Source: Actinomycetota bacterium
GTDB lineage: Bacteria > Actinomycetota > Actinomycetes > Streptosporangiales > Streptosporangiaceae
Length of the DNA: 9,453 nucleotides
Direction of reading: 5' to 3'
Assembly: GCA_003140115.1 (NCBI GenBank)
Contig: PLIQ01000195.1
Coordinates: 1 to 9,453 of the forward strand
Made by a program: the position numbers and the translations under genes. The notes under the pieces are model-generated. The model made no database searches. It was not told where the DNA came from and saw nothing but the letters and a program-made list of their open reading frames with translations. How positions within the stretch are numbered: the stretch's first letter is position 1; every line of letters begins with the position of its first letter. Positions 1 to 6,077 of the stretch are shown here, one piece after another.

Positions 1-16
1 GCGAGGCCAGCCAGCA

Positions 17-51
17 GAACCGGGGTGAACCGGGAAATGGATGCGTTCACC
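17..51. repeat. Small repeat cluster near the window edge
   Basis: GAACCGGG occurs twice (17-24 and 27-34), one helical turn (10 bp) apart. GGTGAAC (24-30) is answered by its exact complement GTTCACC (45-51) across 14 bp. Such an arrangement can be a regulator binding site for a gene left of the window or a weak hairpin downstream of the minus-strand MerR unit. The arms are short and the DNA is GC-rich, so chance is a serious alternative. The rest of 1-130 shows no gene. Confidence 0.2.
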
Positions 52-130
52 GGATGTCCCCTAGCGTGATAGCGAGCCGGATCGACTGCTATGACGCCGC
101 ATCGCTCCCGCCGGTTGGCACGGAGCAGCG

Positions 131-509
131 CTAGTCGGCCAGGCGGAACGCGAGCTGGGTGACCCACTTGCCCATGTCCGGCTCCTCACGGGGGTCGGAC
201 AGGTAGATCTCCAGTCGGCTGGTCCACCGGTCGCCAGGCTCGCCGGGCGACATGTCCCAGGTCAGGCCCTGTCCGGCGGCCCAGTCCAGCAGCGCCTTGG
301 TGGCCTCGAACAGCTCGCTGGGATGGCCCACGTGCGTGACCGCGGCGTAGCGCCCGGCGGGCAAGACGCCGGAGATCACCTCGCCCTCACCGCCGGTGGG
401 CGTCGCGACCGGCACACCGTTTTCGACCCTCGAGCTGGCGCGCCATGTCGATCACGTTGTACTTCAGGAACGGTGGCCCCGCGGGCGGCAGGCCGCGGGT
501 GGCCGACAT
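131..509 (-). pseudogene. GyrI-like effector-binding domain protein, frameshifted by one extra base
   Basis: The start is ATG at 509, with GGAGG 8 nt upstream and only 4 bp after the MerR stop, so it reads as the second gene of the MerR unit. The first frame gives about 26 residues (MSATRGLPPAGPPFLKYNVI, then DMARQLE), then runs into an early stop. From 427 downward a different frame continues as VENGVPVATPTGG to a TAG at 131. Deleting one C from the CCC at 427-429 (GGG on the coding strand) joins the halves into a 125-residue protein, normal for a stand-alone GyrI-like domain. The joined product has family features: FLKYNVID near residues 14-21, GVLPAGRYA mid-protein, and a C-terminal WTSRLEIYLSDP strand. 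Such domains bind small hydrophobic or cationic ligands. The frameshift is either a real inactivating mutation or a sequencing error in a G run. Without repair, the only product would be a 94-residue fragment from GTG 415. Domain assignment is fairly sure; whether the gene is dead is not. Confidence 0.75.
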
Positions 510-513
510 CGGT

Positions 514-1344
514 TCATCCTCCAGTTACGTCGATGGGCTGCTGAAGTTCGGTAATCCACTGATCAGGGTCTGCGGACCATTCCAGGGTGATCTCGCGGGC
601 GTAGCCGACGGAGCGGTAGCCGCTGGCGTCGATCCACCGGGCCAGGGCCTGGCCGGTGGCCAGCACATCGTCCATGGAGCCGTGGTGGATGATGGCCGCC
701 GCGCTCGCCACTTCGGCCAGGTCGACGACGCGGAAGCCGTGCTCCTCGCCGGAGTCGGCGACGACCGGCACAGCGGCGTGGACGACGATGGCACCGTCGC
801 CAGCCGGCGTGTCCTCGTAGTACGCGATGGCCGGGCCGGCCACGCTGACCCCCGAGCCGGCCATCAGCTGCCACAGGTCGCCGTACAGCGGCTGGATGAC
901 CGGGGTGATGGCCTCCGGCTCGTACCCCGCCGCAGTGCCGCTCAGCTCCCCCACCCGGACCGGCGCCAGGCGCTTGATCACCACCCCGTCGACCGGGATG
1001 CGGGCCTCGTCCTCGATGGTCAGCAGACGCGCTTCGACCCGGGCCAGCCGGGTTGTCTCGGCCTCGATCTGAGCGTGGATCTCGGCCCGGCGCAGCTTGA
1101 GCATGCCGCGCAGCTCCGCCGCGCTGACCTGCTCGGCCAGGATCGCCTGCACCTGTTGCAAGGTGAAGCCCAGGTCCTTCAGCGCGATGACGCGGTTCAG
1201 CTCGGCGAGCTGTCTGGCCTGGTAGAAGCGATACCCGGTCGCTGCGTCCACGCTGGCCGGACGGAGCAGGCCGACCGCGTCGTAGTGCCGGAGCATACGG
1301 ACCGATACCCGGCCGTGCCGTGCGAACTCCCCGATGCTGAACAT
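514..1344 (-). CDS. MerR-family transcriptional regulator with GyrI-like ligand-binding domain (BmrR type)
   Basis: This 276-residue protein has the BmrR layout. The N-terminal winged helix-turn-helix (residues 1-70) opens with MFSIGEFARHGRVSVRMLRH and has the MerR wing GYRFYQARQL and the DLGFTLQQVQAIL helix. A dimerisation coiled coil follows (about 76-113, rich in E, R, A and L). A GyrI-like effector domain covers about 119-274. By family knowledge it distorts an over-long promoter spacer to activate transcription when a ligand binds. It lacks a cysteine-based metal site, so an organic ligand is more likely than a metal. I chose ATG 1344 because the promoter lies immediately upstream; the longer GTG start at 1368 would fall inside the operator. 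The gene follows the FAD oxidase by 51 bp on the same strand and is followed after 4 bp by the GyrI-like gene. Probably autoregulated. The ligand is unknown. Confidence 0.9.
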   Translation of the reverse strand: MFSIGEFARHGRVSVRMLRHYDAVGLLRPASVDAATGYRFYQARQLAELNRVIALKDLGFTLQQVQAILAEQVSAAELRGMLKLRRAEIHAQIEAETTRLARVEARLLTIEDEARIPVDGVVIKRLAPVRVGELSGTAAGYEPEAITPVIQPLYGDLWQLMAGSGVSVAGPAIAYYEDTPAGDGAIVVHAAVPVVADSGEEHGFRVVDLAEVASAAAIIHHGSMDDVLATGQALARWIDASGYRSVGYAREITLEWSADPDQWITELQQPIDVTGG

Positions 1345-1351
1345 GACGGTT

Positions 1352-1382
1352 GTTCTACCCCCTGACACGGTGTCAGGGTCAA
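1352..1382 (-). promoter_or_regulatory. MerR-type promoter with 19-bp spacer, probably leaderless
   Basis: On the minus strand, a -35 box TTGACC (1377-1382) and a -10 box TAGAAC (1352-1357) are separated by 19 bp, the over-long spacing typical of MerR-controlled promoters. The -10 box ends seven bases before the ATG at 1344, so transcription should begin at or next to the start codon. No Shine-Dalgarno sequence fits before this ATG, in agreement with a leaderless mRNA. Confidence 0.75.
1360..1378. promoter_or_regulatory. Perfect 19-bp palindromic operator of the MerR regulator
   Basis: The sequence CCCTGACACGGTGTCAGGG has nine-base arms that pair perfectly around one central base. It fills the spacer between the -35 and -10 boxes, exactly where MerR dimers bind. 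The GACAC/GTGTC core resembles operators in front of actinobacterial MerR genes from general knowledge. It also lies 18 bp after the stop of the FAD oxidase gene, so it could affect transcripts reading through from there. Confidence 0.8.
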
Positions 1383-1395
1383 CCGCCGTCCGGCG

Positions 1396-2841
1396 CTACG
1401 CGGCTGGGGGGATGTTGTAGTTCATCCGGAACAGGTTCTCCTGGTCGTACCGGGCCTTGAGCCGGCGCAGCTCGGCGTACTTCTCGGGGCCGCCGAGGGC
1501 CTCGGCCACCCGGTCCAGCTCGTCGAAGTTCAGCATGTTGAAGTAGACGCCCCGGCCGGTCCAGGGAGCCAGGTCGGCGACAACGGCGCGGGTCCGGCCG
1601 ATGTAGTCCGGGTCGTCGGCCGGGTCGTCCCAGCGCATGGCGAAGTTCAGCCAGAGCAGGTAGCCGCGGTTGGAGAAGGCCGAGTCGGCTTCGGGCACGT
1701 CGCCGATGGCGCCGCCCAGGCCGATGATCTCGACCTCGCCCTCCATCGGCATGTCCTGCCAGAAGGCGACCAGCTTGTCGATCGCGTCGCCGGCCAGATC
1801 GGCGACGTGCGCCTCCTTGGTGTAGTAGCGGTGGCCGTCCTCGAACTCGACGTCGATGAGCCGCTGCACGCCCGCCGCGAACGGCAGCACGGTGGTGGCC
1901 TTGATGCACGGCTCGCCGACCTCGCACAGCCGCCCGATGATCTCGGCGCCGTCGGGATCCTCGGCGTCGTCCAGCCACATCGAGACGAGCATGAGCAGGC
2001 GCTTTCCGACGTACTCCGGCGGCACGAAAGGCAGCGCGGGCATGTCGTGCTTGAGCGCGGCGTGCCAGCCGACGTTGTTACCGAGGGTCGGCACCACGGC
2101 CGCGTAGCCGCGCAGCGCTTCCGCCGCGTGCTCGGGCTCGTAGACCGAGACCCCGATGCGCATCATCGGACCGAAATCGTGGGCGGCCATGGTGAAGCGG
2201 GTGACGATGCCGAAGTTGCCGCCGCCGCCGCGCAGCGCCCAGAACAGCTCGGGGTGAGAATCCGCCGACACCTCGATCACCTCGCCGCTGGCCAAGACAA
2301 GCTCCAGGGAGACGAAGTTGTCGCAGGTCAGTCCGTGCTTGCGGGAGAACCAGCCGATGCCGCCGCCGAGGGCCAGGCCGCCCACCCCGGTCTCGGACAT
2401 GATGCCGGCCGGGACAATGAGCCGGTGCGGCGCGGTCGCCGCGTCGACGTCGCCGAGCCGGCAACCGCCGCCGACGTGGACCAGCTTGCGCTCGGGGTCG
2501 ACGGTCACCTCCCGCAGCCCGCTCAGGTCGATGGTCAGGCCGCCATCGGACATGGCTTTGCCCGCCACGTTGTGGCCGCCGCAGCGGACGCTGGGCGGCA
2601 GGTCGTGCTCGCGAGCCACGGTGACCGCGGCTACCACGTCCGAGGTGCTTGTGCAGCGCAGGATGAGGCCCGGCCGCCGGTCGATCATGGCGTTCCAGAT
2701 CGTGCGGGCCTGCTCGTACTCGGCGTGATCCGGGCCGATGATGTCGCCCTTGAACCGCCCGGCCAGCTGCTCGGCAATACGTAGTCGCAGTTGCTCGTCA
2801 ATTGTCGACGATTTGTTAGTGGAGGACGTTGTCACGGACAT
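1396..2841 (-). CDS. BBE-like FAD-dependent oxidase (FAD_binding_4 plus BBE domain)
   Basis: A 481-residue flavoprotein of the berberine bridge enzyme-like family, which oxidises alcohols, sugars, alkaloids or polyketides with O2. The FAD domain shows RCGGHNVAG (residues 87-95), where His90 is the expected 8-alpha-histidyl FAD attachment. It also shows TGVGGLALGGGIGWFSRKHG (151-170), LTCDN and a Gly-rich LRGGGGNFGIVTRF (about 203-216). The C-terminal BBE segment ends in NLFRMNYNIPP, and a YFN motif lies about 50 residues before it. The second flavin link of bicovalent members (a Cys just before VGxGG) is absent here (MSETGVGG), so FAD should be held by His90 only. No signal peptide is seen, so it is probably cytoplasmic. 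ATG 2841 is preferred over GTG 2844 because AAAGGAA lies 7 nt upstream. It is the last gene of the four-gene unit. The substrate cannot be named. Confidence 0.9.
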   Translation of the reverse strand: MSVTTSSTNKSSTIDEQLRLRIAEQLAGRFKGDIIGPDHAEYEQARTIWNAMIDRRPGLILRCTSTSDVVAAVTVAREHDLPPSVRCGGHNVAGKAMSDGGLTIDLSGLREVTVDPERKLVHVGGGCRLGDVDAATAPHRLIVPAGIMSETGVGGLALGGGIGWFSRKHGLTCDNFVSLELVLASGEVIEVSADSHPELFWALRGGGGNFGIVTRFTMAAHDFGPMMRIGVSVYEPEHAAEALRGYAAVVPTLGNNVGWHAALKHDMPALPFVPPEYVGKRLLMLVSMWLDDAEDPDGAEIIGRLCEVGEPCIKATTVLPFAAGVQRLIDVEFEDGHRYYTKEAHVADLAGDAIDKLVAFWQDMPMEGEVEIIGLGGAIGDVPEADSAFSNRGYLLWLNFAMRWDDPADDPDYIGRTRAVVADLAPWTGRGVYFNMLNFDELDRVAEALGGPEKYAELRRLKARYDQENLFRMNYNIPPAA

Positions 2842-2869
2842 CACGGTGTTCCTTTCGGTTAGCTGGCCG

Positions 2870-3337
2870 TCAGCCGGCGATCGCGGCTTCGGCTAGGCGG
2901 CGCATGGCGTTCAGGGTGGCCGCGACGGCCTGCAGGTAGTCCCCGGTCATGGAGTCGGCGTACGCCTGCTCCTCGGCCGACCCGCCCGCCACGCCGTGGA
3001 TGACCAAAGCGAAGCTGAACCGCAGGGTCAGGTCGCCGTCGTCGGTGCTCTCGATTTCGTTGGCGATCGTGCCCAGCACGGGGCCGGCGATGCGGGTGAA
3101 CGTGACCCGGTACGGGGCCTCGAGCGTGATCCGCTCGGTGAAGCGCTCACCGCGGAAGTCGATGTCGCGGTCGAACACCGCGTCGCTGTGCCGCTCGGTC
3201 ACCTCGCAGAAGGTCATGCTCGGCACGAACGGCAGCGCGTTGTTGGCCTTGAGCACCAGGCCGTCCCAGACGTTTTGCCGGTCCAGGCGCGGCTCGTCCG
3301 GCACGTTGACCGGCAGGGCGTGGCTGACGAAGATCAT
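2870..3337 (-). CDS. SRPBCC-fold protein of the AtaL/DUF1857 family
   Basis: A 155-residue protein matching the AtaL (DUF1857) pattern: MIFVSHALPVNVP at the start, VWDGLVLKANNALPFVPSMT (residues 23-42), a beta-rich middle (FRGERFTERI, PYRVTFTRI, LTLRFSFALVI), and a long C-terminal helix (about 124-152). This is the START/Bet v1-like fold with an internal hydrophobic cavity. Members are known from fungal secondary-metabolite clusters and from bacteria, with no established general reaction; ligand binding or assisting a neighbouring enzyme is an inference. ATG 3337 is chosen because AAAGGAG lies just upstream and it overlaps the preceding stop by ATGA, so translation is probably coupled to the FAH-family gene. 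No signal peptide or membrane segment is seen. Confidence 0.85.
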   Translation of the reverse strand: MIFVSHALPVNVPDEPRLDRQNVWDGLVLKANNALPFVPSMTFCEVTERHSDAVFDRDIDFRGERFTERITLEAPYRVTFTRIAGPVLGTIANEIESTDDGDLTLRFSFALVIHGVAGGSAEEQAYADSMTGDYLQAVAATLNAMRRLAEAAIAG

Positions 3338-4221
3338 GAATTCTCCTTTACCGTGTTGCAAAGGCTCCCGAGGCCGTCGATGGTGACCCGGACGACGTCG
3401 CCGCCGCGCAGGTACAGGCCGCGAGCCGCGCCGACCCCGGACGGGGTGCCGGTCGCGATGACGTCACCGGGTTCGAGCGTGACGACCTCGCTCGCGGCCG
3501 CGATCAGCTCGGCGACCGAGCAGACCATGTCGGCAGTGGATTCGTCTTGCTGCAGCTCATCGTTCACCCACAGGCGCAGCCGCAGGTCCTGCGGGTCGGG
3601 CACCAGGAACGCCGGGGTCAGGCCCGGGCCGAGCGGCAGCGAGCCTTCCATCGATTTAGCCGCGAACCAGTCGTAGCCAAAGGCGTCAGCCGGGACGACC
3701 TCGCGCCGGTGGTAGCCGCGCGCGGTCACGTCGTTGGCGACGCAGTAGGCGGCCACGTGAGCCATGGCCCGTTCGGCCGAAAGGTCTTTGCCGGCGGTAC
3801 CGATGACGACGGCCAGTTCGGCTTCCCAGTCGTACCGGGCGCGGGCCGTGTCTTTGACCAGGATCGGATCGCGCGGGCCGATCACCGAGGTGGTCGGGGC
3901 CTTGAGGAAGAAGAACGGGCGCCACCCCTCGGCCGGGATCTCGCCGCCCATCTCAGCCATGTGCCGACGATAGTTGACGCCCGCGCAGATCACCTTGCGC
4001 GGCCAGCGCAGCGGGGCGAGCAGCGTGTCGTAGTCGACCGGCGGGGCGTCCACGGTATCGAGGGAGCGCAGGATCGGTTCGGCGGTGGCCCAGTCGCCGA
4101 GCAGTTCCATCGCGCTGGCCCAGCGCTTGAGGTCGGCGGGCGCGACCAGCGTGCCGTCCTCGCGCAGCACCCCGAGGCCTTCGGCGCCGTCGGCGGTGTA
4201 GGTGGCCAGGGACCAGTTCAT
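3334..4221 (-). CDS. Fumarylacetoacetate hydrolase (FAH)-family enzyme
   Basis: A 295-residue protein of the FAH/HpaG/FAHD1 group, which hydrolyses, decarboxylates or isomerises 2,4-dioxo or 2-hydroxy-dienoate acids with Mg2+ or Mn2+. Family landmarks: GVNYRRHMAE (81-90), FLKAPTTSVIGP (105-116), the metal-binding EAELAVVIG (Glu133, Glu135) and NDVTAR (Asp164), AAKSMEGSLPLGPGL (187-201) and GDVIATGTPSGVG (252-264). An N-terminal region of about 70 residues precedes the catalytic domain, as in many bacterial members. ATG 4221 is chosen because it overlaps the upstream stop by ATGA and has AGGTGG just before it; a more upstream start would lie deep in the previous gene. In a ring-cleavage pathway this enzyme would act after the dioxygenase. 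The exact substrate (acylpyruvate, hydroxymuconate-type or other) is not determinable. Confidence 0.92.
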   Translation of the reverse strand: MNWSLATYTADGAEGLGVLREDGTLVAPADLKRWASAMELLGDWATAEPILRSLDTVDAPPVDYDTLLAPLRWPRKVICAGVNYRRHMAEMGGEIPAEGWRPFFFLKAPTTSVIGPRDPILVKDTARARYDWEAELAVVIGTAGKDLSAERAMAHVAAYCVANDVTARGYHRREVVPADAFGYDWFAAKSMEGSLPLGPGLTPAFLVPDPQDLRLRLWVNDELQQDESTADMVCSVAELIAAASEVVTLEPGDVIATGTPSGVGAARGLYLRGGDVVRVTIDGLGSLCNTVKENS

Positions 4222-5084
4222 TGGCCACCTGCGATCTGGTCGTGCACACAGGCGATGTCGAGGTCGCCGCATCCGTCGGCCAGCGCCTGGTCGAAGATCT
4301 CCTTAGCCGCCGTGAACACCGGGGCGGACAGGCCGGTGCGGGCGGCGTGGTCGGCGATCTGCTCCAAGATGGGATGCAGGGTGCGGACCGGGCCGGGGGC
4401 GGGGTCATAGCGGCGTTCGGCCATCAGGGGGCCGCGCTGGGTCCAGATGGCCGAGCTCGCGATCGAGGTGTCGAGGGTCCGTTGCACCAGGTCCAGGTCC
4501 AGGCCGCTGCGCCGGGCCAGCGCCATCGCCTCCGCCGCGGCCACGGTGTGCACGGCGAGCAGCAGGTTGGCGATGTACTTCAGTTGCGCGCCGGTGCCGA
4601 ACGCGCCGGTGTAGACCCAGGGGCCGGAGATGGCGTCCAGCACCTTGGCGACCGCGTCGACGCTGTCCTGGTCACCGGAGGCGAACGTGGTGGCCAGCCG
4701 CGGCCCGACCATGCCGGGGCTGCCGCTGATCGGGCAGTCGAGCAGGTCACCGCCCCGGGCCTGGACCTCGTCGCGGAGCCTGGCCTTGCGCGGCACGTCG
4801 ATGGTGCTCATCTCCAGGTGGATGGTGCCGGGCCGCAGTTGCTTGAGCGTGCCGTCGGGGCCGGTGATTACCTCCTCGACCGCCTCGGCGTCCGGGACGA
4901 TGGACAGCAGCACGTCGGCGGCCTCCGCGACCTCGGCCGGGCTGGCGGCCACGATGCCGCCCGCCGCGGCGAGCTCGGGTGAGCCGCTGCGGCGGTAGCC
5001 GATGACCGCGAAACCCCGATCCATCAAGTTTGTGGCGATCGGCAAGCCCATCTTGCCCAGGCCGATCACTCCGACTCTGTCCAT
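4218..5084 (-). CDS. NAD(P)-dependent beta-hydroxyacid dehydrogenase (3-hydroxyisobutyrate dehydrogenase family)
   Basis: A 288-residue enzyme of the family that oxidises beta-hydroxyacids or reduces the corresponding semialdehydes. The N-terminal Rossmann motif is VGVIGLGKMGLPIATNLMDR (residues 4-23). The substrate loop is DCPISGSPGM (116-125), and the catalytic Lys169 lies in GTGAQLKYIANLLL with the partner Asn173 four residues on, followed by the all-helical domain (EAMALARRSGLD, 185-196). The loop departs from the usual SGG (here Ser120-Gly121-Ser122), which could mean an unusual substrate. The start ATG 5084 lies seven bases after a -10-like box and has no Shine-Dalgarno sequence, fitting a leaderless first gene. 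A longer frame to 5120 would run through the promoter and operator. It heads the four-gene unit and overlaps the next gene by ATGA. Confidence 0.92.
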   Translation of the reverse strand: MDRVGVIGLGKMGLPIATNLMDRGFAVIGYRRSGSPELAAAGGIVAASPAEVAEAADVLLSIVPDAEAVEEVITGPDGTLKQLRPGTIHLEMSTIDVPRKARLRDEVQARGGDLLDCPISGSPGMVGPRLATTFASGDQDSVDAVAKVLDAISGPWVYTGAFGTGAQLKYIANLLLAVHTVAAAEAMALARRSGLDLDLVQRTLDTSIASSAIWTQRGPLMAERRYDPAPGPVRTLHPILEQIADHAARTGLSAPVFTAAKEIFDQALADGCGDLDIACVHDQIAGGQ

Positions 5085-5088
5085 GCCC

Positions 5089-5104
5089 AAACTGTATGCA
5101 GTTT
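5089..5104. promoter_or_regulatory. GntR operator, proximal copy over the -10 box
   Basis: AAACTGTATGCAGTTT has perfect six-base arms (AAACTG/CAGTTT). It differs at one position from the copy at 5137-5152 and at one position from the copy in front of the GntR gene at 7341-7356. It covers the predicted -10 box of the four-gene unit and ends 4 bp from the ATG, a position that implies repression. Length and symmetry suit a FadR/VanR-type GntR dimer. Confidence 0.8.
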
Positions 5105-5120
5105 GGCAGGGCGATGGCAA
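5091..5120 (-). promoter_or_regulatory. Predicted promoter of the four-gene catabolic unit, probably leaderless
   Basis: On the minus strand, TTGCCA (5115-5120) and TACAGT (5091-5096) are 18 bp apart. Six bases separate the -10 box from the ATG at 5084, so the RNA should start at or next to the start codon. The -10 box lies inside the operator at 5089-5104, so a bound repressor would block RNA polymerase. The assignment is by eye. Confidence 0.6.
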
Positions 5121-5135
5121 GAGGCAGGGACGGCA

Positions 5136-5153
5136 AAAACTGCATGCAGTTTT
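5136..5153. promoter_or_regulatory. GntR operator, distal copy (perfect 18-bp palindrome)
   Basis: AAAACTGCATGCAGTTTT is fully self-complementary. Its centre lies 48 bp from that of the proximal site, upstream of the predicted -35 box. It overlaps the TAA stop codon of the sulfotransferase gene (5152-5154). Two sites bracketing one promoter suggest cooperative binding or looping. A weak intrinsic hairpin role at the end of the sulfotransferase gene is also conceivable, but it lacks a proper U-tract. Confidence 0.8.
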
Positions 5154-6036
5154 AGTGGCTGAGCCAGGCGAGCAGGTCGGGTGGGGCTAGCTGGGCGACG
5201 CGGGCGTGGTAACCGGCGACTTCGTCCGCGGTGAGGATCTCGCGTCCGGCGCCGGAGGTGCCGCGGCGGAAGAACGCGGCGTCGTCCTTGAAGATCCCCG
5301 CGGTCGGCACGAGCTGGTCCGCGCGACCCCGCATGGCCTCGAACGAGGCTGCCCGCACGAGCGTCGGCCAGGTCTGTTCGGCGACCGCTATCCCCAGCCG
5401 CCCGGCGAGCCAGCGCATCTGGCCCGCCAGGTCAGCCGTCAGGTCGTCGTAGTGCACGAGCAGGACGTTCGGCTCGCCGCGTCTGGTCCAGGCATCGGAC
5501 AGGTGCCACATGACGCCGGGCAGCGAGTCCGGCTGCTCGCGCGGGTCCTGGTCGCGGGCGATCCAGCCGAGCAGCCAGTCCCGCAGCGGCTTGGGGGCCT
5601 GCCGCGGCTTGGCCGGCTCGGGCTCGCCGGTCAGCTGCCTGACGCGTGCGTGGTCGATGTTGGCGCCCTGGTGGTAGAGCGACACCGCCATGTCGAGCGG
5701 ATCGCGGGCCGTGACGATGTAGGTGGCCCGGGGGTCGAGGGGAATCCCGTCCAGCGGCGTATGGGTCTTGATGAACCGCCGGTGTTCCTGCGCGGCGAGC
5801 TCGGCGTAGACCTGCTCGCGCGGCGCGATCAGGTGGTCCACCCACGGCGAGAGCTGCGCGAGCGGAGCCGGGAGCTCGGGGGTCTGGAAGATCAGCAGGG
5901 CGCAGATCATCTGCACCCACGTGGTCCCGGTCTTGGACCGGGTGCTGATCACGATGTCACCGTCGCGGAACGGGAAGCCGAGCCACCGGGCGCTGTCTTC
6001 CTCAGGGGACTGATATCGGAACGGCGTACTGGCCAC
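5152..6036 (-). CDS. PAPS-dependent-type sulfotransferase (Sulfotransfer_1 family)
   Basis: A 294-residue cytosolic-type sulfotransferase, expected to move sulfate from PAPS to a hydroxyl or amine of a small molecule. The PAPS 5'-phosphosulfate loop is SKTGTTWVQ (34-42). His92 in FIKTHTP is the expected catalytic base. Arg111 and Ser119 in ARDPLDMAVSLYH bind the 3'-phosphate, and the C-terminal FFRRGTSGAGRE (256-266) corresponds to the RKGxxGDW loop. No signal peptide or membrane helix is seen. The start is GTG 6036; no good Shine-Dalgarno sequence is present, and a weak -10-like TAAGCT (6043-6048, minus strand) ends six bases upstream, so leaderless initiation is possible. It is divergent from the GNAT gene. 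Its stop lies in the distal GntR operator, but nothing indicates it shares that control. Acceptor unknown. Confidence 0.9.
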   Translation of the reverse strand: MASTPFRYQSPEEDSARWLGFPFRDGDIVISTRSKTGTTWVQMICALLIFQTPELPAPLAQLSPWVDHLIAPREQVYAELAAQEHRRFIKTHTPLDGIPLDPRATYIVTARDPLDMAVSLYHQGANIDHARVRQLTGEPEPAKPRQAPKPLRDWLLGWIARDQDPREQPDSLPGVMWHLSDAWTRRGEPNVLLVHYDDLTADLAGQMRWLAGRLGIAVAEQTWPTLVRAASFEAMRGRADQLVPTAGIFKDDAAFFRRGTSGAGREILTADEVAGYHARVAQLAPPDLLAWLSH

Positions 6037-6042
6037 CGGCCG

Positions 6043-6071
6043 AGCTTAGTAGAGACCCCGATCGGTATCGT
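6043..6071. promoter_or_regulatory. Compact divergent promoter region between sulfotransferase and GNAT genes
   Basis: Only 41 bp separate the GTG at 6036 and the ATG at 6078. On the plus strand TATCGT (6066-6071) ends six bases before the ATG. On the minus strand TAAGCT (6043-6048) ends six bases before the GTG. Both could be -10 boxes of leaderless transcripts whose upstream parts overlap, making the two promoters mutually exclusive. No convincing -35 boxes are visible, so this is tentative. Confidence 0.35.
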
Positions 6072-6077
6072 CATGGC

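Noticed and set aside
445..1365. 306-codon open frame on the plus strand
   Set aside because: It lies opposite the MerR gene and part of the GyrI-like gene, which have clear family motifs; its translation is low-complexity G/A/D/R-rich text typical of the antisense of high-GC genes.
1345..1368. Upstream GTG start for the MerR protein at 1368
   Set aside because: It would place the start codon inside the palindromic operator and before the -10 box; the added residues do not match the MerR N-terminus.
1807..2784. 325-codon open frame on the plus strand
   Set aside because: Antisense to the FAD oxidase, with no recognisable domain and the composition of a GC-rich shadow.
3547..4410. 287-codon open frame on the plus strand
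   Set aside because: It spans two overlapping minus-strand genes with strong motifs and shows no domain of its own.
4221..4982. 253-codon open frame on the plus strand
   Set aside because: Antisense to the hydroxyacid dehydrogenase; shadow composition.
5085..5120. Longer N-terminus of the hydroxyacid dehydrogenase from 5120
   Set aside because: The extension crosses the operator and the -10 box, and the Rossmann fold begins right after ATG 5084.
5105..5129. Repeat of GGCAGGG at 5105-5111 and 5123-5129
   Set aside because: A seven-base repeat in GC-rich spacer DNA is easily chance and matches no known element.
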